Of a DNA stretch of 64,000 nt, positions 54,998 through 62,819 are shown in pieces (the stretch's first letter is position 1; each line of letters starts with the position of its first letter). The notes under the pieces are model-generated. The model had not been told where the DNA came from. It saw only the letters and a program-made list of their open reading frames with translations, and made no database searches. A program made the position numbers and the translations under genes. This DNA comes from Cocleimonas flava (lineage in GTDB: Bacteria > Pseudomonadota > Gammaproteobacteria > Thiotrichales > Thiotrichaceae): contig NZ_SMFQ01000005.1 in assembly GCF_004339015.1 (NCBI RefSeq), forward strand, positions 496,001 through 560,000. Direction: 5' to 3'.

Positions 54998-56470
54998 TTA
55001 TTGCATTTGACCTAAACAGACATACTTCATCTCTAAGTAGTCGTCAGCTCCGTATTTTGATCCTTCACGACCAAGACCTGATTGTTTTATACCTCCGAAA
55101 GGAGCTACTTCAGTAGAAATTAATCCAGAGTTAACGCCGACCATTCCATATTCCAAAGCTTCTACAACTCGCCATACTTTTTTCAAGTCGTTAGCATAGA
55201 AATAAGATGCCAAACCATATTCTGTATCATTCGCTTGCTCAATCACATCTTCAACTGTCTCAAAAATAAATAATGGAGCAACTGGGCCAAATGTTTCTTC
55301 CTTAGCGATGAGCATCGTTTTATTGACGTTTGTTAGAATAGTGGGATTAAAATATGCACCTTCACCTTCTGGTCGATCTCCACCAATTAAAACCTTTGCA
55401 CCTTGATTCACCGCATCATCAATATGCTGTTGAACTTTAGTTAATGCAGATTCATCAATTAGAGGTCCAGTTGTAACCCCTTCAGAAAAGCCATCGCCAA
55501 CTTTTAATTCCGCCACTTTTTTAGCGAGTTTTTCAGCAAACTCTTCATAAACGCCAGATTGAACATATAAACGGTTTGCACATACGCAGGTTTGCCCAGC
55601 GTTTCTATATTTAGAAATCATTGCGCCATCAACGGCAGCATCTATATCAGCATCATCAAAGACAATAAAAGGTGCATTACCTCCTAACTCTAAGCTTACT
55701 TTTTTAATCTGATCTGAGCATTGACGCATTAGTATTCGACCTACTTCAGTCGAACCGGTAAATGTTAATTTCCGTACAGTGTCATTTTCACAAAACTCTT
55801 TTCCGATTTCTGCGCTCTGAGTACTAGTGATAACATTTAAAACACCTGCTGGTAATCCAGCACGGTCGGCTAATTCAGCCAAAGCAAGAGCAGACAGTGG
55901 TGTTTCAGCAGCCGGTTTACTTACCACAGCACAACCAACTGCCAGAGCAGGAGCAATCTTTCGCGCAATCATTGCATTAGGAAAGTTCCAAGGTGTAATT
56001 GCCGCAACAACCCCAATTGGCTGTTTCATTACAATAATCCTGATATCTTGCTGATGACCAGGGATTGTATCGCCGTATATTCGTTTGGCTTCTTCACTAA
56101 ACCACTCAACAAATGAAGCTCCGTATAAGATTTCACCTCTTGCTTCAGCGTGGGGCTTTCCCATCTCCATCGTTAAAATCGTTGCTAGATCATCAGCATT
56201 GGCAACCATTAGATCAAATAGCTTACGCAAAACTAACGCACGCTCTTTTCCTGTTTTAATAGCCCATGCGCGTTGTGCGCTCTCAGCTACTTGAATAGCA
56301 TTCTGCGTTGCTTCACGATCTAACTCAGGTAAAGTTGCAATAACCTCCATAGTAGATGGATTTGTTACATTAAATGTTTTATCTGAATAAACCCAACCTC
56401 CGTTGATATAGGCTGCGGGTTTTAACAGATCTTTATCTGTTAGCTTGTTCATCAATTGTTCTGAAATCAT
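54998..56470 (-). CDS. Succinate-semialdehyde dehydrogenase-like aldehyde dehydrogenase (GabD paralogue)
   Basis: 490 residues, colinear with the GabD at 6564-8027. Same blocks: TPWNFPNAMIARKIAPALAV, LELGGNAPFIVFDDADID, RNAGQTCVCANRL and GMVGVNSGLISTEVAPFGG. The GabD-type C-terminus implies a semialdehyde with a distal carboxylate, such as succinate or glutarate semialdehyde. In the same operon as an iron-type alcohol dehydrogenase, 45 bp downstream of it. AGAGAAG precedes the ATG. Confidence 0.9.
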   Translation of the reverse strand: MISEQLMNKLTDKDLLKPAAYINGGWVYSDKTFNVTNPSTMEVIATLPELDREATQNAIQVAESAQRAWAIKTGKERALVLRKLFDLMVANADDLATILTMEMGKPHAEARGEILYGASFVEWFSEEAKRIYGDTIPGHQQDIRIIVMKQPIGVVAAITPWNFPNAMIARKIAPALAVGCAVVSKPAAETPLSALALAELADRAGLPAGVLNVITSTQSAEIGKEFCENDTVRKLTFTGSTEVGRILMRQCSDQIKKVSLELGGNAPFIVFDDADIDAAVDGAMISKYRNAGQTCVCANRLYVQSGVYEEFAEKLAKKVAELKVGDGFSEGVTTGPLIDESALTKVQQHIDDAVNQGAKVLIGGDRPEGEGAYFNPTILTNVNKTMLIAKEETFGPVAPLFIFETVEDVIEQANDTEYGLASYFYANDLKKVWRVVEALEYGMVGVNSGLISTEVAPFGGIKQSGLGREGSKYGADDYLEMKYVCLGQMQ

Positions 56471-56515
56471 CTAAATTCTTCTCTTTGAATAATAAAAAGT
56501 AACTATCAACCAGCG

Positions 56516-57688
56516 CTATAGTGCTTTTTTATAAATATCTTTGGCATCTTGTAGTAATACTTCACGTGGATTATTTACCAATAGGCGTTGTTGCTTTAAT
56601 GCATCCTCAGCCAATCTATCAATATCACTCTCACTGATACCTACTTCTTTTAACGTAGTTTCAAGACCCAGGTCTTTAATCAAATCCTGTATTCCTTGAA
56701 TCAGTTCTGAAGTAATTGCTTCAGCTGATTGACTCAAATCGATACCAGGAAATATGTAAGGTGCTAACTCAGCATACTTATCGGCACATTCAGGGATATT
56801 AAATTCCATGACTTGGCAGAGAACTAGTGCATTTGATAAACCATGAGGAACATGAAACAAGCTACCGATTGGGTAAGCCAGGGCATGTACAGCAGCCACT
56901 GGAGAATTAGCAAATGCTTGGCCAGCTAACATAGATCCAATCATCATGTTTGATCGTGCATCTAAATTTGTACCGTTGAAAACAGCTTCTTTGATATTCG
57001 AAGATAGTAATGCAAGCGCTTTAGTCGCAAGTATCTTTGAGATAGGGTTATTGTTCACACTCATAGAGATATAAGCTTCAATAGCATGAACCATTGCATC
57101 AATGCCAGTTGCTGCTGTGATATGAGATGGCAGACCTATAGTGAGCTCAGCATCTAGTAATGCTAAGTCAGGCAATATAATGGGAGAAACCACCCCTTTC
57201 TTTTCATCTACACCTGTAGTTACTATCGACACTGCAGTTACTTCTGAGCCTGTACCTGCAGTAGTCGGCACTAGCACTAGTGGCAATCTTGATCCTTTAG
57301 CCTGATTGACACCGTAGATACTAGAAATTTCTTCTTCAGAACATGCCAATAGCGCAATCAATTTAGCAACATCCATTGAACTACCACCACCAAAACCTAT
57401 CACTACTGAGACATTATTTGATTTAGCAGTATCAACAGCATTCAAGACTGTTTCTTCTTTTGGATCAGCTTCCACTTGATCAAAAAGAATGGTCTTAAAA
57501 CCTGCTTTATCAAAGCTTTCTAATGCTGTAGAAGCCAAGCCAAGTGCCATTATTCCCGGATCAGTTACAAACATAATAACTGCATCTTTTTCAACCGAGG
57601 ACATCTTGCCAACTAACTCTCCAATCTTATTAGAGCTTCCTAGCTCATTATGAATTGAAGGTGTTGTATTAAAAGTAAAACTATTCAT
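56516..57688 (-). CDS. Iron-containing alcohol dehydrogenase
   Basis: 390 residues, group-III ADH. NAD-binding GFGGGSSMDVAK (about 98-109), PTTAGTGSEVT, and metal-site histidines in GIDAMVHAIEAY, VHALAYPIG and HVPHGLSNA; the Asp of TGIDAMVH completes the site. Paired with a GabD-like enzyme it could oxidise 4-hydroxybutyrate or a diol through a semialdehyde (inference). Start overlaps the livF stop by eight bases; TGGAGAA precedes the ATG. Confidence 0.9.
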   Translation of the reverse strand: MNSFTFNTTPSIHNELGSSNKIGELVGKMSSVEKDAVIMFVTDPGIMALGLASTALESFDKAGFKTILFDQVEADPKEETVLNAVDTAKSNNVSVVIGFGGGSSMDVAKLIALLACSEEEISSIYGVNQAKGSRLPLVLVPTTAGTGSEVTAVSIVTTGVDEKKGVVSPIILPDLALLDAELTIGLPSHITAATGIDAMVHAIEAYISMSVNNNPISKILATKALALLSSNIKEAVFNGTNLDARSNMMIGSMLAGQAFANSPVAAVHALAYPIGSLFHVPHGLSNALVLCQVMEFNIPECADKYAELAPYIFPGIDLSQSAEAITSELIQGIQDLIKDLGLETTLKEVGISESDIDRLAEDALKQQRLLVNNPREVLLQDAKDIYKKAL

Positions 57689-58340
57689 TGATATTCTCCA
57701 TCTGATTTATTGAGCCACGTTCAATTACATACACTTTATCGACGACTTCTTTAGAATGTGTGTAATCAGATTCTGAGATCAACACAGACAAATTTTCATC
57801 TTTAAGGCTCGATATCACTTCCATTAAGTGTTGCGCCAACGCTGGAGCAACTCCTTCAAAAGGCTCATCTAATAAAAGTAGATCTGTTCCTACGACCAAT
57901 GCTCTCGCTAGCGCCACTAACTTTTGCTGACCTCCACTTAATGTAAGTGCCTTGCGATCAGCAAAGCGCCCAATCTCAGGCATGAGATCATAGACCCACT
58001 TTAGTCTTGATAAGTCCGCAGTCTTTTTTGAAGCCCACAATGGCACTAAAATATTTTCTTCTACTGTAAAATGTGGAACCAGTCGTCTATCTTCCGGCAA
58101 GTAACCGATACCTAATCCAGCTCTTGCATGTGCTTTTTCAGCGTGTAATTTTCTACCTTTGAAGATTAATTCGCCTGACTCTCTATCAATTAACCCCATA
58201 ATGGCTCGCATCAAAGTCGTCTTACCGGCACCATTACGTCCAATTAACCCAACGGTTTCACCTTCTGCGATCGATAAAGCAACGCCATCGAGAATCGGTA
58301 CTTTTTGAATTGATAAACTTAAATCATTAACGGTAAGCAT
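57681..58340 (-). CDS. livF: Branched-chain-type ABC transporter ATPase (LivF)
   Basis: 219 residues. Walker A GRNGAGKTTLMRA (about 35-47), signature LSGGQQKLVALARAL, Walker B LLLLDEPFEGVAP. Short for LivF (usually 233-240). Start overlaps the livG stop as TAATG. GGGAGGG precedes the ATG. Confidence 0.92.
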   Translation of the reverse strand: MLTVNDLSLSIQKVPILDGVALSIAEGETVGLIGRNGAGKTTLMRAIMGLIDRESGELIFKGRKLHAEKAHARAGLGIGYLPEDRRLVPHFTVEENILVPLWASKKTADLSRLKWVYDLMPEIGRFADRKALTLSGGQQKLVALARALVVGTDLLLLDEPFEGVAPALAQHLMEVISSLKDENLSVLISESDYTHSKEVVDKVYVIERGSINQMENINE

Positions 58341-59128
58341 TAGGCAATCCCTCCCTGTTGTTCCGTTTCAGCTTGTCGATGGAATTCTTTTCCGATAACA
58401 AATTCACGTACTTTTTCGTTTTCAAGCACATCTGCAGCATCACCATCTGCGAGGACTGTGCCTTCATAAAAAGCGATAACCCTTGGCGCAAACTTCTCAA
58501 TGATTTCCATATCATGTTCAATAAACAATACTGCTGTTTTCGTACTTTTAAGTGCGCTGATTAGAACATCCATAATTTGCATTTTTTCGTCGGCACTGAC
58601 ACCACTGGTTGGCTCATCCAAAAATAACAACTCAGGGTCACCCACGGTTGCCATAGCAATATCAATCAATTTACGTATACCTTGCGCAAGAACTCCTACC
58701 TCGCTTTCTGCATATTGATCAATCTGGAATCTGCGCAGAATATCCATTGCCTCATCAAAAATTTCTTTATTGATAGTCGGTTTCAACATTGAAGGCTTTA
58801 CTTCTCTAGCCACTGTTAACGCAATAATAATGTTATCGATAACAGTCAATTCCATGAACAATTGCGGTATTTGAAAAGATCTGCAAATACCTAAGCGTGT
58901 AATATCACGCGTCTTTTTCCCCGTAATACTTTCACCGTGAAAAAGGATTTGTCCTGAGCTTGGTTCCAGATACCCCGTAACCATATTGACAAAGGTCGTT
59001 TTACCCGCACCATTTGAGCCAATGACACCCAATACTTCTCCAGCACCAATTTTAATATTTATATTGGATGCGGCAACCACAGCACCAAAGGTTCGCTTTA
59101 AATCTACCGTTTCAAGAATAGTATTCAT
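58340..59128 (-). CDS. livG: Branched-chain-type ABC transporter ATPase (LivG)
   Basis: 262 residues. Walker A GSNGAGKTTFVN (about 36-47) and Walker B LLFLDEPTSGVS are normal; the signature is the divergent LAQGIRKLIDIA in place of LSGGQ or LAYGQQ. Start at 59128 overlaps the livM stop (ATGA); the frame is open to 59179 inside livM and is not used. AGGAG lies 12 bases upstream. Confidence 0.91.
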   Translation of the reverse strand: MNTILETVDLKRTFGAVVAASNINIKIGAGEVLGVIGSNGAGKTTFVNMVTGYLEPSSGQILFHGESITGKKTRDITRLGICRSFQIPQLFMELTVIDNIIIALTVAREVKPSMLKPTINKEIFDEAMDILRRFQIDQYAESEVGVLAQGIRKLIDIAMATVGDPELLFLDEPTSGVSADEKMQIMDVLISALKSTKTAVLFIEHDMEIIEKFAPRVIAFYEGTVLADGDAADVLENEKVREFVIGKEFHRQAETEQQGGIA

Positions 59129-60084
59129 TTTTGAGTCGTCTCCTCTGCTGATGCCTTCTTTCGTTGTATCAAAGACCAAAGACCTTTTGGTAAAAAGATA
59201 ATGGTTAACAACATGATGACTCCTAAAATCATCTGCCAGGTATTGGGAGATGCTTCGACCGCATATACTCGAACAATTTCAAGAATAAAAGTGCCGAATA
59301 ATGGAGCTACGATATTGCCTACACCACTTAGAATTGAAATGAATACAAATTGTCCAGACGTCGTCCAATTTGTCATTTCCGGATCAACGTGACCCAAAGC
59401 TAAAGCCCATAAAACACCACCAAGACCAGATACCGTGGCAGCAATCATGTATTTGATATGAACTGCTCTATGTGCTGATGTACCTAGATACTCAAGACGA
59501 ATTTCATTTTCTCTGAGTGCTTCACCAATAAAACCCATTGGACTTCTTAAATAGCGATTCAATAACGCCGCACAAAGTAGCGCTGGAATACAAGTAGCAA
59601 TATATAAAGCATGCTTAGCAGTATCCCCTTCAGGTGCCCAACCCAAATAAGTAGGACTTGGTATATTGAAACCATCTGTACTACCTAAGACTTCCAACTT
59701 ACTAAGTAGTCCGTAGAGGATCATGGATAATGCTAGGGATAGCATTGCAAAAAATATTTCTCTATATCGACGCAATAAAAAACCTGCGATAAAAGCCATA
59801 AACAAACTAACAAGCATGCCGATAATTAACAGTATGAAAATATCTGAAACACCCATGAATTTCCCAGCCATTCCCGCTGCGTAACCACCAATGCAAAAAT
59901 ACAGGCCTTGACCAAAGCTAACCAGACCAGCACGCATTTGAATCATTACAGCCAACGCAACAAGACCAGTACCTAGTGATACTTGAATATAATTAACGAC
60001 CCATTCAGGTAAAACGAAACCTAATAAAATTAAAATAGGTATTCCTGCAAGTAACAGCTTCTCTGTTCTATCTAAATTCATCAT
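59125..60084 (-). CDS. livM: Branched-chain-type ABC transporter permease (LivM)
   Basis: 319 residues, about 8-10 membrane helices. GQGLYFCIGGYAAGMAG near residues 54-70 and the EAA-like GEALRENEIRLEYLG loop (about 195-209) are LivM features. First two codons are both ATG; start overlaps the livH stop (TAATG). Confidence 0.92.
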   Translation of the reverse strand: MMNLDRTEKLLLAGIPILILLGFVLPEWVVNYIQVSLGTGLVALAVMIQMRAGLVSFGQGLYFCIGGYAAGMAGKFMGVSDIFILLIIGMLVSLFMAFIAGFLLRRYREIFFAMLSLALSMILYGLLSKLEVLGSTDGFNIPSPTYLGWAPEGDTAKHALYIATCIPALLCAALLNRYLRSPMGFIGEALRENEIRLEYLGTSAHRAVHIKYMIAATVSGLGGVLWALALGHVDPEMTNWTTSGQFVFISILSGVGNIVAPLFGTFILEIVRVYAVEASPNTWQMILGVIMLLTIIFLPKGLWSLIQRKKASAEETTQK

Positions 60085-60980
60085 TAAATCTTCCTCCCTT
60101 GAGCCAAGGAAAATAAACCATAAGGTTTTATTGCCAGTACAGCTGCCATAACTAGATATATCGAAAAGAGTTCTGCTGGTGGATATAGATGTACCGATAC
60201 TGCTCTAGCAAAACCAACAAATATCGCACCGATAATGGCTCCGCCAATACTACCCATACCGCCAATCACGATAACGGCGAACGCCATTACAATAACTTCA
60301 GCACCGATACCTGGAACCACAGAAATCTGCGGAGCAGTTACAGCACCGCCTAATGCACCCAAAGTTGTTCCTATAACGAATGTTGCTGAGAAGAATAAAG
60401 TAACGTTAATACCTAAAGCACTACTAACCTCTCTATCTTCAATAACCACTAATAACAACTTGCCTGTTGTCGTTCTATTTAATCCCCACCAAAGGACAGC
60501 ACCGCATAAGACAGCCAATCCAATCAATGCAAATTTGTATACTGTGTATGGGATACCAAAAATTTCGATATTCCCTAAATAATATGCCGGCTGATACGCC
60601 ACCAGTGATTCAGTTCCCCAGATCAACTTTGTTGCATCTTCCAAAATTAAAAAAATGGCATAAGTCACCAAGACCATGAGCACTTCATCTCGGCCATACA
60701 TAAACCGTAAGATTCCTCTTTCGATTATCAGCCCCGCGACTAATCCGACCACTATCGCCATTAATGGAATCAACAGGTAAGTGAATGCTACGGACGACCC
60801 TGTTTGCATATACAGGCCAATTGCCCATGCAGAAGAATAAGCACCTAACGCATAAAACCCTCCATGCGCGATATTTAAAATTCGCATCACACCGTAGATC
60901 AGGGTTAATCCTACTGAAGACAGGAATAACCATGCGGCGAAGCCTAACCCATCTATTAATATTGCTACTGCAGTTAACAT
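60084..60980 (-). CDS. livH: Branched-chain-type ABC transporter permease (LivH)
   Basis: 298 residues, eight or so membrane helices. GLTLIYGVMRILNIAHGGFYALGAY (in part, about 23-42) and the GINVTLFFSATFVIGTTLGALGG end of the EAA loop are LivH hallmarks. GAGGAGG precedes the ATG. Separated from the binding-protein gene by 108 bp containing two hairpins. Confidence 0.92.
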   Translation of the reverse strand: MLTAVAILIDGLGFAAWLFLSSVGLTLIYGVMRILNIAHGGFYALGAYSSAWAIGLYMQTGSSVAFTYLLIPLMAIVVGLVAGLIIERGILRFMYGRDEVLMVLVTYAIFLILEDATKLIWGTESLVAYQPAYYLGNIEIFGIPYTVYKFALIGLAVLCGAVLWWGLNRTTTGKLLLVVIEDREVSSALGINVTLFFSATFVIGTTLGALGGAVTAPQISVVPGIGAEVIVMAFAVIVIGGMGSIGGAIIGAIFVGFARAVSVHLYPPAELFSIYLVMAAVLAIKPYGLFSLAQGRKI

Positions 60981-61003
60981 ATAGCCTCCTCAAATTTAGG
61001 AAA

Positions 61004-61073
61004 AATCTGGAGGAGATTTATCAAAACCTCCAGATTAAAATCTAGTGAGATCGCCTCATGGCAAACTCACTAG
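61004..61073 (-). terminator. Two hairpins between livK-like gene and livH
   Basis: AATCTGGAGG (61004-61013) with CCTCCAGATT (61027-61036), and CTAGTGAG (61042-61049) with CTCACTAG (61066-61073). No T-tract. Placed right after the binding-protein stop, they probably protect its mRNA 3' end or attenuate the permease genes. The first stem includes the AGGAGG that lies about 25 bases before livH. Confidence 0.7.
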
Positions 61074-61088
61074 CTATTGGAAGTTATG

Positions 61089-62390
61089 CTATTTACAAAC
61101 AGCACCTTTGAACCCTGATTCAATCCATTCCAGACTTTTCATACCTTCTGGAGGATTAACACATGCCGCGTTATAACGCTTAATATTAACTAATGTGCCT
61201 TTACCGGATGCTTTATCAAACTTATAGGTACCAAACGCTGTTCCCTGTGTTGCCTGATGGCCTCCTGCGAGATTCATAGAAATTTTTCCGCTAGGAACTT
61301 CAAACTCCAAGCCTTTAAACGCTTCAATTGTAGCTGCTTGATCTGTTGAATTTGCTTTATCAGCAGCAGACTTAACACCCAAGATAGCTTGAGCCATGTG
61401 ATAAGAAGGGTAAGTAGGAAGTGATTTAAAACGATCTACGTATGCTTTTACAAACCAATCATTTAATGCGCTATCTTCCGCTAAAGGACCATTCGGGCCA
61501 CGTGCTCCAATAATAGTGCCATCAGGTATTTGTGAACCTAAACGTTCTATACCGGTTTCGCCACCTGTTAAAACCACTTTGCTTCGTGAAAACAACTGAC
61601 GTCCGCCACCCTGAATAACAAGAGCTTCCATATCGCCACCCCAGAAACTCGAGTGAACTATATCTGGCTTCTTGGTCAACAATGCTGAAATCTCAGCCCC
61701 GTATTGTCCAGCAAACACCTTAGGGAATTGCTCGCTCACTGATTTAGCTGACTCTTTAAGGACCTTCATTGAACCAGAAAAGTCTCTCCATGAATCTTGA
61801 CCAAAAGCATAGTTTTGATTGATACCAGAATAGGTAGAAACATCTTTCACTGTATCGACTACGTATCTTGCCGCAGCAACATTATCCATAGTGGCATGAG
61901 CTGAAGTTCTAAAAACATACTTAGGCGATGTGATGATATCTTCGAAAACTTGCGATGTTCCACAATCGAAGAACACTGTTAATTTTTTCTCTTCTTCTGC
62001 TACTGGAGCAATAGCTTTACAACTACCAGAAGAGATGTAACCAATAACTGCATCTACTTCGTCTTTTTGAACCAATTTTTTATAATCAGCTACTTTCTGT
62101 TTACTGTTCTCATCAACAAAAATCGGAGCTATTTGCGCGCCGGCTAATCCAACAGATGAATACGCACCAGGTAATTGCCCTTTATTAATCGCATCAATCA
62201 AAAGCTCTGCCGCATTACGAGCTGGAATACCAAAAGGTCCCGCAGCACCCCCAGATAAAAATGTAACTACGCCCAGCTTTACTTCTTTTTTATCTTCCGC
62301 CACAGCCGAAGATGAGAATGCAGATACTACAAAAGCCGACGCCATCACTGAGGCAAGCAATCCTTTTTTTAACAATCTATCTTGAAACAT
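61089..62390 (-). CDS. Branched-chain-type ABC transporter substrate-binding protein
   Basis: 433 residues. Signal peptide (to about residue 31, ending SSAVAED), then a type-I periplasmic binding fold of the Peripla_BP_6 group (VKLGVVTFLSGGAAGPFG; AVIGYISSGSCKAIAP). First gene of the operon with livH, livM, livG, livF, an iron-ADH and a GabD-like enzyme. Ligand unknown; the enzymes suggest a short alcohol, hydroxy acid or their amide rather than leucine. AGGAGGAG fixes the start at 62390. Sigma-54 promoter lies about 75 bp upstream. Confidence 0.9.
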   Translation of the reverse strand: MFQDRLLKKGLLASVMASAFVVSAFSSSAVAEDKKEVKLGVVTFLSGGAAGPFGIPARNAAELLIDAINKGQLPGAYSSVGLAGAQIAPIFVDENSKQKVADYKKLVQKDEVDAVIGYISSGSCKAIAPVAEEEKKLTVFFDCGTSQVFEDIITSPKYVFRTSAHATMDNVAAARYVVDTVKDVSTYSGINQNYAFGQDSWRDFSGSMKVLKESAKSVSEQFPKVFAGQYGAEISALLTKKPDIVHSSFWGGDMEALVIQGGGRQLFSRSKVVLTGGETGIERLGSQIPDGTIIGARGPNGPLAEDSALNDWFVKAYVDRFKSLPTYPSYHMAQAILGVKSAADKANSTDQAATIEAFKGLEFEVPSGKISMNLAGGHQATQGTAFGTYKFDKASGKGTLVNIKRYNAACVNPPEGMKSLEWIESGFKGAVCK

Positions 62391-62461
62391 AACTCCTCCT
62401 AAAAAAATCATTTAATTTCCAAGCAACAAGAAAATATTCTGTTATTGCTGCCAACTAGGAT

Positions 62462-62478
62462 TGCAACAAGTGTGCCAA
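62462..62478 (-). promoter_or_regulatory. Sigma-54 promoter, -24/-12
   Basis: Minus strand reads TTGGCACACTTGTTGCA: GG and GC separated by exactly 10 bases, matching the TTGGCAC-N5-TTGC consensus. Transcription would start near 62450, 60 bp before the binding-protein ATG. Confidence 0.85.
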
Positions 62479-62533
62479 AAGAATAAGTCGTTGATTAATA
62501 TAGATATTGTTTTTTATGGCGTGTTATTTTGAT

Positions 62534-62577
62534 CGGATAGCGCTCGATCAAAAACGATCACTTGGCGGATACCGCTC
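62534..62577 (-). promoter_or_regulatory. Upstream activator sites for the sigma-54 promoter
   Basis: CGGATAGCGCTC (62534-62545) and CGGATACCGCTC (62566-62577) differ by one base and are 32 bp apart, three helical turns. The first is framed by TGATCG / CGATCA, and the second contains GCGG-ATA-CCGC. They sit about 85-125 bp upstream of the predicted start, the usual enhancer distance. Confidence 0.65.
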
Positions 62578-62610
62578 ATTTAGATTATTTAATAAATAAA
62601 ATTAGAATCA

Positions 62611-62652
62611 AAAAAGGCCGCTCAGAAAAACGTGATCTGAGCAGCCTTTTTT
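62611..62652. terminator. Bidirectional terminator
   Basis: GGCCGCTCAG (62616-62625) pairs with CTGAGCAGCC (62637-62646) with one mismatch, flanked by an A-run and a T-run. Ends the gene at 62820-64000. Confidence 0.88.
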
Positions 62653-62819
62653 GTTATTTTTCTTCGAAAGAAAATAGGTCTTTTAAGCAATTTTTTGAGA
62701 CAGCAATGTAGTTAGATGTATTGAGTCATCCAGAGAAATAAATATTGAGTTAAAAAATAAAAGGAAATGTAAAAAGAAATATAAGAAAACTCTCCAAATA
62801 AGAAATATATTGGACAAAA

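Larger units (their letters stand above)
62391..62819 (-). other. Control region of the liv-ADH-ALDH operon
   Basis: 429 bp without a gene. Contains the sigma-54 promoter (62462-62478), two upstream direct repeats (62534-62577) and the bidirectional terminator (62611-62652) of the next gene. Details under those entries. Confidence 0.6.
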
